A DNA stretch of 64,000 bases. Source: Pseudarthrobacter sulfonivorans (GTDB taxonomy: Bacteria > Actinomycetota > Actinomycetes > Actinomycetales > Micrococcaceae). Position numbers and translations under genes: made by a program. The stretch spans positions 1-64,000 of the forward strand of contig NZ_JANFCZ010000004.1 in the NCBI RefSeq assembly GCF_024391045.1. Reading direction: 5' to 3'. The notes below the pieces were generated by a model. The model had not been told where the DNA came from. It saw only the letters and a program-made list of their open reading frames with translations, and did no database searches. Of this stretch, positions 55,369 to 63,133 are shown piece by piece. Position 1 is the first letter of the stretch. Each line of letters starts with the position of its first letter.

Positions 55369-55486
55369 GACCCCGCTCCGCGAGGGGGCCGATATAAAGT
55401 GGCGGACCTCTCACCCTCGTGCTTTGCCTGCATTTGGCGCCCGGGGCAGCCTGTGGATAACTTCTGCAGGCCTGCCCGGATTCCGC

Positions 55487-55492
55487 TAGACA
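55487..55492 (+). promoter_or_regulatory. -10 hexamer of the kinase gene, probably leaderless
   Basis: TAGACA(T) with a 6-nt gap before ATG 55499. It departs from TAnnnT at the last base unless shifted by one. Confidence 0.35.
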
Positions 55493-55498
55493 TGACTC

Positions 55499-57358
55499 AT
55501 GGATCATTTCACTGCGCCGGAGCTTCCGGGATTCCTGGTGGGACGCATGTTGGGCCGCGGCGGAAGCTCAACGGTGTGGTTGGTCACCGAGGAGAGGACC
55601 GGCAGGGAGTTTGCGCTGAAATGCCTCGGCCGGGAGCCCGGCGCCGGGGAAGACGACGTCCGCCGTGAAATTCGGATCCTGTCGGTGCTGGACCACCAGC
55701 ACCTCATCAAAGCCCACGATGCCATCCGCTTCGCTGCGCCGTGGGACGAGGCCGCGGAAGCCGTCGGCTGCGGAATTGGCCTGCTCCTGGACTATGCGCC
55801 CGGCGGTTCCCTGGCCGACCTGGTTGGCAGCCGCCGCAAACTCCCCGTCGGGGAGACTGTCACGGTGCTGACCCCTATTGCCCAGGTGTTGGGTTACCTG
55901 CACGCTAAAGGATTTACGCACGGCGACGTCTCGCCCGGGAACGTCCTGTTCACGGGGCACGGCAAACCAATGCTTGCCGACGTCGGCATCGCCCGGATGG
56001 TGGGGGACGTGTCAGCTGTGGCGGACCAGGGGACTGAGGGGTTTACGGACCCGTCGCCGGTAGACGCGGTGCGGGCCGGGTTGCAGCCGGAACGGGATGT
56101 GTATTCGGTGGCAGCCCTGGGATGGTACTGCCTGACCGGTGAGCCGCCGCGCCGGAGTGCGGACCGCCCGCCGCTACCGCTGCTGCTGCCCGACGTCCCG
56201 CTCGAACTGACCGCAGCACTCGAGGCGGGCCTCAACGAAGACCGGCGGCAGCGCCCTACCGCCGTGGAACTGGCGACGGCGATCTACCGCAGTGCGCCAC
56301 CGTTGCCCATCGATCTCGCGTCCTCTGTGCATGCCACGGTCATCCCGCAGTTGCTGACCCGGCGCCGGATCCCGGAGCGGCCGGACGGCGCTGTCCGGAA
56401 CGGTCTGCGGGCCTGGTACAGAAAACTCTCGACGTCGCGCTGGTCCGGTCTTATCGGCGTTCGGCAGGCGCTTCCGTTCCCTGCAGATGAGGAACAGCCC
56501 GGGCCGCACCCCCAGCCGGCGGACGCGTCCCTGCCCGCACGTTTGCTGCTGAGCCCGGAGGAGGAACAATCCAGCCCGCGCGGCAAGCACGCCGGACAGT
56601 CGGCGGCCAAGCGCCGGCCGCCGGACAATTCTCCTGAACCCACGGCTCTTGAACCCACGGCCCCGCAACCCACAGCCCGGCGGCGCTCCGGTCCCGCAGG
56701 ACGCGGCAGGCGGGTGCCAAAGACGGTGCGGCGCCGCGGGACCGTTCTGCTGGCCGCGGGAGCGGCGGCCATGGTGGCAGGCGCCATCTGGACGGCAGGG
56801 GCCTTCGGGCCAGGAGGACCGTTCGCGGCTCTGGCGGGCGTCGAAGAACAGGGCACCGGCAGCGATTCGGCCCGGGCAGTGCCGAAGGGCTTCGACCAGG
56901 GCTCGGACGTGCCGGCCCTCGAAGGTGCCGGCAACAGCGGGATTCCGGCTGCCATTGCCGCCCGGCTCGGGTCAACGGACCCGGCCGAGGCAGTCCATGG
57001 ACTCGCGGCCGTCCGTGCCATGGCGTTCAGTTCGGGCCGGCTGGAGCTTTTGGACCTGGTCAACGCCCCGGGCTCCGCGGCGGCGGCCACTGACGCACGC
57101 CTCAAGGATGAACTCCAGGGGACCGGTCGCCTCCTCGCGGGCTTCACCAGCACCGTTGCCGACGTCCAGGTTCAGCCCGGCAGTCCCGCCGGCCAGGCAA
57201 TAGTGGGAGTCACGTCGGAGACGTCACCGTACGTGGAACAGGACAGCTCCGGGGCGGTGGTGGCCGCCGGCGGGGCCGGCACGAAGCAGGCTCTGCGGCT
57301 GGTGCTGGTGGCCCTGGACGGGCAGTGGCGGCTGGCCGATGTGCTCCCGGGATCCTGA
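55499..57358 (+). CDS. Membrane Ser/Thr protein kinase-like protein with altered catalytic motifs
   Basis: 619 aa. Kinase domain at residues 10-265: glycine loop LGRGGSSTVWLV, Lys41 in FALK, Glu57 in RREIRIL. The catalytic loop is HGDVSPGNVLF (His141, Gly142, Asp143, Asn148), so the Arg of HRD is Gly. DFG is DVG (Asp161-Gly163). All metal- and ATP-binding residues remain, so activity is possible, but activation-loop control by phosphorylation is unlikely without the HRD Arg. A long basic Pro-rich linker, one TM helix (about 415-435) and a about 180-residue outer domain follow; no PASTA repeats. The ligand is unknown. Confidence 0.88.
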   Translation: MDHFTAPELPGFLVGRMLGRGGSSTVWLVTEERTGREFALKCLGREPGAGEDDVRREIRILSVLDHQHLIKAHDAIRFAAPWDEAAEAVGCGIGLLLDYAPGGSLADLVGSRRKLPVGETVTVLTPIAQVLGYLHAKGFTHGDVSPGNVLFTGHGKPMLADVGIARMVGDVSAVADQGTEGFTDPSPVDAVRAGLQPERDVYSVAALGWYCLTGEPPRRSADRPPLPLLLPDVPLELTAALEAGLNEDRRQRPTAVELATAIYRSAPPLPIDLASSVHATVIPQLLTRRRIPERPDGAVRNGLRAWYRKLSTSRWSGLIGVRQALPFPADEEQPGPHPQPADASLPARLLLSPEEEQSSPRGKHAGQSAAKRRPPDNSPEPTALEPTAPQPTARRRSGPAGRGRRVPKTVRRRGTVLLAAGAAAMVAGAIWTAGAFGPGGPFAALAGVEEQGTGSDSARAVPKGFDQGSDVPALEGAGNSGIPAAIAARLGSTDPAEAVHGLAAVRAMAFSSGRLELLDLVNAPGSAAAATDARLKDELQGTGRLLAGFTSTVADVQVQPGSPAGQAIVGVTSETSPYVEQDSSGAVVAAGGAGTKQALRLVLVALDGQWRLADVLPGS

Positions 57359-57402
57359 CGTCGGTCCTCCAGGCGGGCCAGGCGACGCGCCGGGTGACCC
57401 GG

Positions 57403-58293
57403 TTAGCGTCCCGCAAGCCATGCAGCGGCCTGGTTCAGTGCGGGGTGCTGCCACTGGAATCCGGCTGCCTTAAGCACTGCAGGTTCCATCCGCTGGCTGG
57501 GCAGCAACAGTTCGTCGGCGAGCTTCCCCAGCACCAGGCGCAGCGCCGGTGCGGGCACGCGCAGGATTGCCGGCCGGTGGAGGGCCGAAGCCAGTGCCGC
57601 GGTCAGCGTATTCACATCAGCCTGTTCGGGGGCGCATACATTGACCGGACCGCTGATCTCCGTCCCGGCCAGGAAAGCAAAGGTCGCTGAGACGTCGGGC
57701 AACGTGATCCAGGGCCAGTACTGCCTGCCGTTGCCCAGCGGGCCGCCGACGCCCAGCCGGATCAGCGGCAGCAGCCGCCCCAGCGCACCGCCGGTCGGGT
57801 TGAGCACGATCCCCATACGCGTCGTCACTACCCGGACGCCGGCGGGGGCCTCGTGCGCGGCCGCCTCCCATTCGAGGCAGAGCCGGGCCAGGACGCCGGC
57901 ACCCGGCGAGGCGTTCTCCTGGAGCTGCGCGGGTCCGGAGTCGCCGTAGTACCCGGAGGCGGATTGGCTGATGAACGTCGCGGGCGGTACGTCGAGCCGG
58001 TCCATGGCTGCGGTCAGGGTGCGGGTGGCGCTCAGCCGTGATGTGAACAGCTCGGTGATCCGGTGCCGGGTCCAGGGCCTGTCACCGATTCCGGCCCCGG
58101 AGAGGTTAATGACGGTGCCGGCGCCGGACAGGGCCGCCGGGTCCAGGCGGCGGGCTGCGGGATCCCACTGGACCTCACCGGGCGAGGAGGGTGTGCGCCG
58201 GACCAGGGTAACCACTTCATGGCCGGCTGCGCGGAGCGTTGCGGTCAAATGGGTGCCGATCAGCCCGGAGGCTCCGGCTATGACGATGTGCAT
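57403..58293 (-). CDS. TIGR01777-family NAD(P)-dependent epimerase
   Basis: 296 aa from ATG 58293. Extended short-chain dehydrogenase fold: nucleotide loop IAGASGLIGTHL, INLSGAGIGDRPWT, SQSASGYYGDSG (catalytic Tyr) and the C-terminal DUF1731 part (RPAILRVPAPALRLVLGKLADELLLPSQRMEPAVLKAAGF in parts). The family (YfcH, SulA) has unknown substrates. It lies opposite the kinase end and divergent from the tricorn gene. Confidence 0.9.
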   Translation of the reverse strand: MHIVIAGASGLIGTHLTATLRAAGHEVVTLVRRTPSSPGEVQWDPAARRLDPAALSGAGTVINLSGAGIGDRPWTRHRITELFTSRLSATRTLTAAMDRLDVPPATFISQSASGYYGDSGPAQLQENASPGAGVLARLCLEWEAAAHEAPAGVRVVTTRMGIVLNPTGGALGRLLPLIRLGVGGPLGNGRQYWPWITLPDVSATFAFLAGTEISGPVNVCAPEQADVNTLTAALASALHRPAILRVPAPALRLVLGKLADELLLPSQRMEPAVLKAAGFQWQHPALNQAAAWLAGR

Positions 58294-58363
58294 GATCCAT
58301 CTCACCACGGCCCAACCTCAGACGGAACCGTAGTACCTCCCGGGGACGTCAGCGTGGGTTGAC

Positions 58364-58369
58364 TATGAT
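58364..58369 (+). promoter_or_regulatory. -10 hexamer of the tricorn-like gene, probably leaderless
   Basis: TATGAT ends 6 nt before ATG 58376. Confidence 0.55.
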
Positions 58370-58375
58370 CGAACG

Positions 58376-61300
58376 ATGACTTCTTCGAGCTACTTCCGAT
58401 TTCCGCATGTCCACGGCGATCTGGTCACTTTTGTGGCCGAGGACGACGTCTGGATCGCGCCGCTCAGCGGCGGCCGGGCGTGGCGTGTTTCATCACTGCA
58501 GTTGCCTGCGCGCAATCCCCGCTTCACTCCCGACGGCAAGCGGCTGGTCTGGACTGTTGTCCAGGGGACAGCCCCGGAAGTGGTTTCAGCCGAGGTGGAC
58601 GGCGGGGGCTACCGCCAGCTGACGTATTTCGGCCACGCCACCACGAAGGTCAAGGGCTTCACCGCCGCCGGTGACGTCGTGGTGACCAGTGCCTTCCGCC
58701 AGGCCGAAAGCCGGCACACCTACGCCTACAGCCTGCCCGTGGAGGGCGGCTGGGCCGAGGAGCTCCCCTTCGGTCCCGTGGAGTCCGTGGCCTTCGGTCC
58801 GGAAGTCGGAGACGAGCGGCCGGTTGTCCTGGCCAGCGTGCTGTCCCGCGAGCCCGCCTGGTGGAAGCGTTACCGGGGCGGAACCGCCGGCAAGCTGTGG
58901 ATTGACGCCGACGGCAACGGCGAGTTCGACCGGCTGGTTCCCGAACTGGACGGAAACCTCACCGACCCCATGTGGGTGAAGGGTCGGGTCGCGTTCCTCT
59001 CCGACCATGAGGGGTTCGGCAACCTGTATTCGGTGCTTCCCGGCGGCGGTGACCTGCGCCGGCACACGGACCACGAAGACTTCTACGTCAGGCACGCAGC
59101 GAGCGACGGCGAACGGGTCGTCTTCGAATCCGCCGGTGAACTCTGGGTCCTCAATGACCTGTCCTCGGAGGCCGTGCGGCTGGATATCACCCTGGGCTCG
59201 GCGTCGCAGTCGCGGCGGCCCGCCCTGCTGAAGGTTCCGAAGCACCTGGGCGCGGTGATCCCGGACGCCGCCGGCTCCGCCAGCGCCGTCGAGGCCCACG
59301 GCACCATCCACTGGATCCGGCACAAGGACGGTCCCTCCCGGGTCGTCGAAGCAACCCCCGGCGTCCGGGCGCGGCTGCCCAGGCCGCTCGACGGCGGACG
59401 TCTCGCTTACGTTGCCGACCACGACGGTGCGGAGGCCATCCACATCAGGGAAATCGCTCCCGAAGTTGCCGCACCTGCTGCTGCCCCCGCGGCCGTCCAC
59501 GCACCTGCGATTCCGGCCGCGGCGGCCGCCCGTGGTGGAGCAGCGGAGGAGGAGATGGCCCCAATGCTTCCGCGCCCCGTTCCGGCGGCCGGTTCGGCCG
59601 CTGTGGTGACCGCCGACGTCGTGGTTGCCGATGATGCCACGTCCCCTGCTGCCGGCCCCGCCGCAGGCGTTAACCCCTCGGGGAACACCGCAGGGACCAA
59701 CACCGCCGTCGTTCCGGCCAAAACCCCGGCCGAGGGCACGGCCCGTATCGCCTTTCCGAAGCCCTCGCGCGCCAGCTCCATGGAAGCCAGCCCCGACGGC
59801 AAGTGGCTTGCCGTGGGGACTTCGTTCGGGGATGTGTACGTGGCCAACACGGTGACGGGGGAGCTCTCACCGGTGACCAGCATCGGCGAGGGCACCATCG
59901 AGGAACTGGCGTGGTCGCCGGATTCGCAGTGGCTGGCGTGGTCTGAACCGGTCACGTCGTTCGGATCCCGGAGCCGGCTGCGGCTGGCACGAGTGGCGCA
60001 GTTGGGAGAGGGGATTGTTGAGGTCACTGATGGGCGCTTCTGCGACGGTTCGCCGAGTTTCACACCGGACGGGAAGTTCCTGGCGTTCCTGTCGAACCGC
60101 AGCTTTGACCCGGTGTACGACGGACACTCCTTTGACCTTTCGTTCCCGAGCCCCATCAAGCCCTACCTCGTGGCACTTGCGGCCGCAACGCCGTCGCCCT
60201 TTGGTCCCGCTGTTGACCTGGCAACCGCCACCAATGCGGTCGAAAAGCCGGACGGGGCGGACGCGGCCGAAGTACAGGTGGATCCGGACGGCCTCGCCCA
60301 CCGCGTTATTGGCGTCCCGGTGCCGCAGGGAAACTACACGGCGCTGACAGCCACGGAGGGTGCGCTGCTGTGGCTTGACTGGGCACTCGCCGGCGTCACG
60401 GGCGACGGCAAGGCCAGCCGGGACGACAAGGACGCGCGCCCCAGCCTGGTCCGTTTCGACGTCGCACGGCGCAAACCCGCCACCCTGGTTGAAGCTCTGG
60501 ACAGTTACCGGGTCTCCGGAGACCGCCGGAAGGTGGTTCTGATCAATGACAAGCAGGTCAGTGTTGTTCCCTCCGCCGCCAAGGCGGACGAGGAATCAGG
60601 GCAACTGGTCAAGGTGGACCTGGGCCGGATCCGGGTCATGATGGACCCGGTCAGCGTCTGGGGCCAGGCCTTTGACGAGGCCTGGCGCCTGCAGCGTGAT
60701 TTCTTCTGGGCCGAGGACATGGCCGGCCAGGACTGGGAATCGATCCACAAGCGGTACCGGCCTCTAGTGGACCGGCTGGGATCGCACGACGACCTGGTGG
60801 ACCTGTTGTGGGAACTGCACGGTGAGCTGGGCACGTCCCATGCCTATGTCCGGCCCGCGCTGGTCCCCGAAAACGGCAGCAACGGCCAGGGGCGGCTGGG
60901 CGCCGACCTTGCCTTCACGGCCGCCGGCTGGGAAATCACCCGGATCCTGGCGGGGGAGTCCTCTGACCCGCTGGCCACCTCACCGTTGACCCGGCCCGGT
61001 GCCGCCGCCAAGGCGGGGGACGTGCTCCTGGCCATTGACGGGGTGCCGCTGTCCGAATCGGTGACACCTGCCAGCCAGCTGGTGGGCGCCGCCGGGCGTG
61101 CTGTGGAGCTGACGCTGCGCAACGGCTCCGGCCACGGGACGGAGGCAGGGAAGCAGCGGCGCATCGCCGTCGTCCCGGTCAGGGACGAGGAACGCCTCCG
61201 CTACCAGGAGTGGGTGGCATCGAACCGGCGGACGGTCCGGGAGGCCTCGGGCGGTCGCTACGGGTACCTCCACATCCCGGACATGATGGCCAACGGCTGG

Positions 61301-61888
61301 GCCCAGCTGCACCGTGACCTTGACACCGAGACGGCCCTCGACGGATTGATCGTGGATGTCCGGCGCAACCGCGGCGGCCACACGTCGCAGCTGGTGGCCG
61401 AGCTGATCGGCCGGAAGGTCACCGGTTGGAGCATGCCGCGCGGGGAACGTCCGCGCACGTACCCGCACCACGCCCCGCGGGGCCCGGTGATCATCCTCGC
61501 CGATGAGTTTGCCGGGTCCGACGGCGACATCATCACTCAGGTGTCCAAGCTGCGGGGCATCGGGCCGGTCATCGGCACGCGGACCTGGGGCGGTGTGGTG
61601 GGCATCGACAACAGGTTCTCCCTGGCCGACGGCACCGGCGTCACCCAGCCGCGCTACGCCACCTGGTTCGGCGGCGGCGTGGGCTGGTCCGTGGAAAACT
61701 ACGGCGTGGATCCTGACATCGAAGTCACCTACCCGCCGCACGCCTACGCGGCCGGGCAGGATCCGCAGCTGGAATACGGCATCGGTGCCCTGCGGGAAAT
61801 GATCCAGGAACTGCCTACGGACCGGCCGCCGGTCCGCGAAGGCTACCGTCGGCTGCGGCCCGCGCCGCTCCCGGGCCGCCGCAGCTGA
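58376..61888 (+). CDS. Tricorn-like S41 protease
   Basis: 1170 aa, full length for tricorn core proteases. The N-terminal beta-propeller (residues 1-360) is followed by a low-complexity Ala/Pro/Val insert (about 362-460), a second propeller (about 460-740), a core domain with His822 (GTSHAYV), a PDZ-like domain (about 850-930) and the S41 domain. The nucleophile is Ser1048 (EFAGSDGDII) and the supporting Glu is Glu1107 (WSVENYG), matching tricorn. It degrades peptides released by larger proteases. There is no signal peptide, so it is cytoplasmic. Confidence 0.93.
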   Translation: MTSSSYFRFPHVHGDLVTFVAEDDVWIAPLSGGRAWRVSSLQLPARNPRFTPDGKRLVWTVVQGTAPEVVSAEVDGGGYRQLTYFGHATTKVKGFTAAGDVVVTSAFRQAESRHTYAYSLPVEGGWAEELPFGPVESVAFGPEVGDERPVVLASVLSREPAWWKRYRGGTAGKLWIDADGNGEFDRLVPELDGNLTDPMWVKGRVAFLSDHEGFGNLYSVLPGGGDLRRHTDHEDFYVRHAASDGERVVFESAGELWVLNDLSSEAVRLDITLGSASQSRRPALLKVPKHLGAVIPDAAGSASAVEAHGTIHWIRHKDGPSRVVEATPGVRARLPRPLDGGRLAYVADHDGAEAIHIREIAPEVAAPAAAPAAVHAPAIPAAAAARGGAAEEEMAPMLPRPVPAAGSAAVVTADVVVADDATSPAAGPAAGVNPSGNTAGTNTAVVPAKTPAEGTARIAFPKPSRASSMEASPDGKWLAVGTSFGDVYVANTVTGELSPVTSIGEGTIEELAWSPDSQWLAWSEPVTSFGSRSRLRLARVAQLGEGIVEVTDGRFCDGSPSFTPDGKFLAFLSNRSFDPVYDGHSFDLSFPSPIKPYLVALAAATPSPFGPAVDLATATNAVEKPDGADAAEVQVDPDGLAHRVIGVPVPQGNYTALTATEGALLWLDWALAGVTGDGKASRDDKDARPSLVRFDVARRKPATLVEALDSYRVSGDRRKVVLINDKQVSVVPSAAKADEESGQLVKVDLGRIRVMMDPVSVWGQAFDEAWRLQRDFFWAEDMAGQDWESIHKRYRPLVDRLGSHDDLVDLLWELHGELGTSHAYVRPALVPENGSNGQGRLGADLAFTAAGWEITRILAGESSDPLATSPLTRPGAAAKAGDVLLAIDGVPLSESVTPASQLVGAAGRAVELTLRNGSGHGTEAGKQRRIAVVPVRDEERLRYQEWVASNRRTVREASGGRYGYLHIPDMMANGWAQLHRDLDTETALDGLIVDVRRNRGGHTSQLVAELIGRKVTGWSMPRGERPRTYPHHAPRGPVIILADEFAGSDGDIITQVSKLRGIGPVIGTRTWGGVVGIDNRFSLADGTGVTQPRYATWFGGGVGWSVENYGVDPDIEVTYPPHAYAAGQDPQLEYGIGALREMIQELPTDRPPVREGYRRLRPAPLPGRRS

Positions 61889-61910
61889 CAGCGGCCGCCT
61901 TTCAACGCAT

Positions 61911-61953
61911 AAGGCCCTGCTCCCACCGGTTATCCGGAAAGGAGCAGGGCCTT
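61911..61953. terminator. Bidirectional terminator between tricorn and OsmC genes
   Basis: Perfect 13-bp stem AAGGCCCTGCTCC / GGAGCAGGGCCTT with a 17-nt loop, placed between convergent genes. Confidence 0.75.
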
Positions 61954-61988
61954 AGTTGTTCTCCGCCGCGGCCAGTCCGCAGGAGCTG

Positions 61989-62417
61989 TTAGGACTGCAG
62001 GGTCGCGTCCAGGGTGATCTCGATGCTGGCGAGGGCGCCGGAAACGGGGCAGCCCGTCTTGGCCTCGTTGGCGATCCGCTGGAATTCTTCTTCGGAAAGG
62101 CCCGGGACCTTCGCCGACATGGTCAGGTGGCTGCCGGTGATGCCGGTGCCCGGAACGAAGGTGACGTCCGCTTTGGTGTTTACTTCCTCGGGAGCGTGCC
62201 CGGCCTGCGCCAGGGCATGGCTGAAAGCCATCGAGAAGCAGCTCGCGTGGGCTGCCGCGATCAGTTCTTCGGGGCTGGTCTTGCCCTCGGCCGCCTCGGT
62301 GCGTGCCTTCCAGGTAACGTCAAACGTGCCCAGGCCGGAGCTGTCCAGGGTGGTCTGTCCCGACCCTGACATCAGGTCGCCGTTCCATACTGTGTGTGCG
62401 GTGCGTATTGCTGCCAT
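61989..62417 (-). CDS. OsmC-family peroxiredoxin
   Basis: 142 aa from ATG 62417 (GAGGAGT 6 nt upstream; GTG 62423 possible). The two redox Cys are visible in AAHASCFSMAFSHAL and KTGCPVSGAL, with KTSPEELIAAA before the first. It reduces organic hydroperoxides, probably with a lipoamide or low-molecular thiol partner. This is the OsmC rather than Ohr branch, judged by the TVWNGDLMSGSG N-terminus. Confidence 0.92.
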   Translation of the reverse strand: MAAIRTAHTVWNGDLMSGSGQTTLDSSGLGTFDVTWKARTEAAEGKTSPEELIAAAHASCFSMAFSHALAQAGHAPEEVNTKADVTFVPGTGITGSHLTMSAKVPGLSEEEFQRIANEAKTGCPVSGALASIEITLDATLQS

Positions 62418-62553
62418 GTCCACTCCTCAAAGTCGATACGAACCGGGGCCGGCCGTTGCCGCCCCCGCCGGTTCCCATCCTAGGGACTCGCATGCACGCT
62501 TGCACGGGCTGTCCGCTCTCAGTGGATTGTGACCGCGGCCGGTGGCTTAATGC

Positions 62554-62594
62554 GCGACGGCGCCGCTCCCCGGAGAAGGGAGCGGCGCCGTCGC
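62554..62594 (-). terminator. 17-bp perfect hairpin terminator
   Basis: Arms 62554-62570 and 62578-62594 pair perfectly around CGGAGAA, 17 nt beyond the stop of the minus-strand membrane protein gene. One of the strongest stems in the window. Confidence 0.8.
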
Positions 62595-62611
62595 GGGTGG
62601 TTCTTGGGCGA

Positions 62612-62965
62612 TCAGTTCCAGAGCGTGGCGATGGCGATGTTGACCAGGGCCAGTCCGCCCACGCCGTGGGCGAGTCCGGTAGAGACCGGCTCACCCTTCT
62701 TGACCTTTCGGGTGCCGATGACAGCCAACACCGCGACGGCCAGACCGATGGCGAACTTGATGCCGAGCTTGAAGTAGTTGGGGTCCGCGTTGGGCAGCAT
62801 GGGGATGATGCCCATCATGGCGATGCCTGTCAGGAGCTGCACGAAGGCGCCGTCCCGCTGGCGGGGGTGGACCGTGGGCTCTTTGAGGGTGGCGATCCAG
62901 TAGCCAACAATCATTGCGGCGCCGACGATGTGCAGAAACACCAGGATGCTGAAGACGATAGTCAT
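62612..62965 (-). CDS. Small four-TM membrane protein
   Basis: 117 aa from ATG 62965. Four hydrophobic helices (about residues 4-24, 43-58, 66-84 and 97-115). The first carries a His (FLHIVGAAMIVG) in a pattern seen in heme- or copper-related membrane proteins, but there are too few His to argue function. It is widespread in Arthrobacter-like genomes near sucB, uncharacterised. TAAGCT ends 7 nt before the ATG, a leaderless arrangement. Confidence 0.85.
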   Translation of the reverse strand: MTIVFSILVFLHIVGAAMIVGYWIATLKEPTVHPRQRDGAFVQLLTGIAMMGIIPMLPNADPNYFKLGIKFAIGLAVAVLAVIGTRKVKKGEPVSTGLAHGVGGLALVNIAIATLWN

Positions 62966-62972
62966 GGGACCA

Positions 62973-62978
62973 AGCTTA
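62973..62978 (-). promoter_or_regulatory. -10 hexamer, probable leaderless start of the 62965 gene
   Basis: Minus-strand TAAGCT followed by TGGTCCC and ATG. Confidence 0.45.
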
Positions 62979-63058
62979 TCCAGTAGGTTCTACGCAATGT
63001 AGCAAAGCCACGCAGAGCGCCGCGAAAAGTACAGCGCCATGAAACGTTCGGTGCCAAA

Positions 63059-63108
63059 GAAAAAGGCGGGGCAGGTGCCGGTGGTGTCCCACCCGCGCCT
63101 CCCCCGCC
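63059..63108 (-). terminator. Terminator of sucB
   Basis: GGCGGGG (63065-63071) pairs with CCCCGCC (63102-63108). On the minus strand the stem is followed by TTTTTCTTT (from 63064 down). The loop is long (30 nt), with room for a nested stem. Confidence 0.6.
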
Positions 63109-63133
63109 CTTCGCTTGTCCTGCCCTTTGGGGG

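Noticed and set aside
55452..55460. TGTGGATAA, a DnaA box in reverse, before the kinase gene
   Set aside because: Single site with no neighbours; likely chance.
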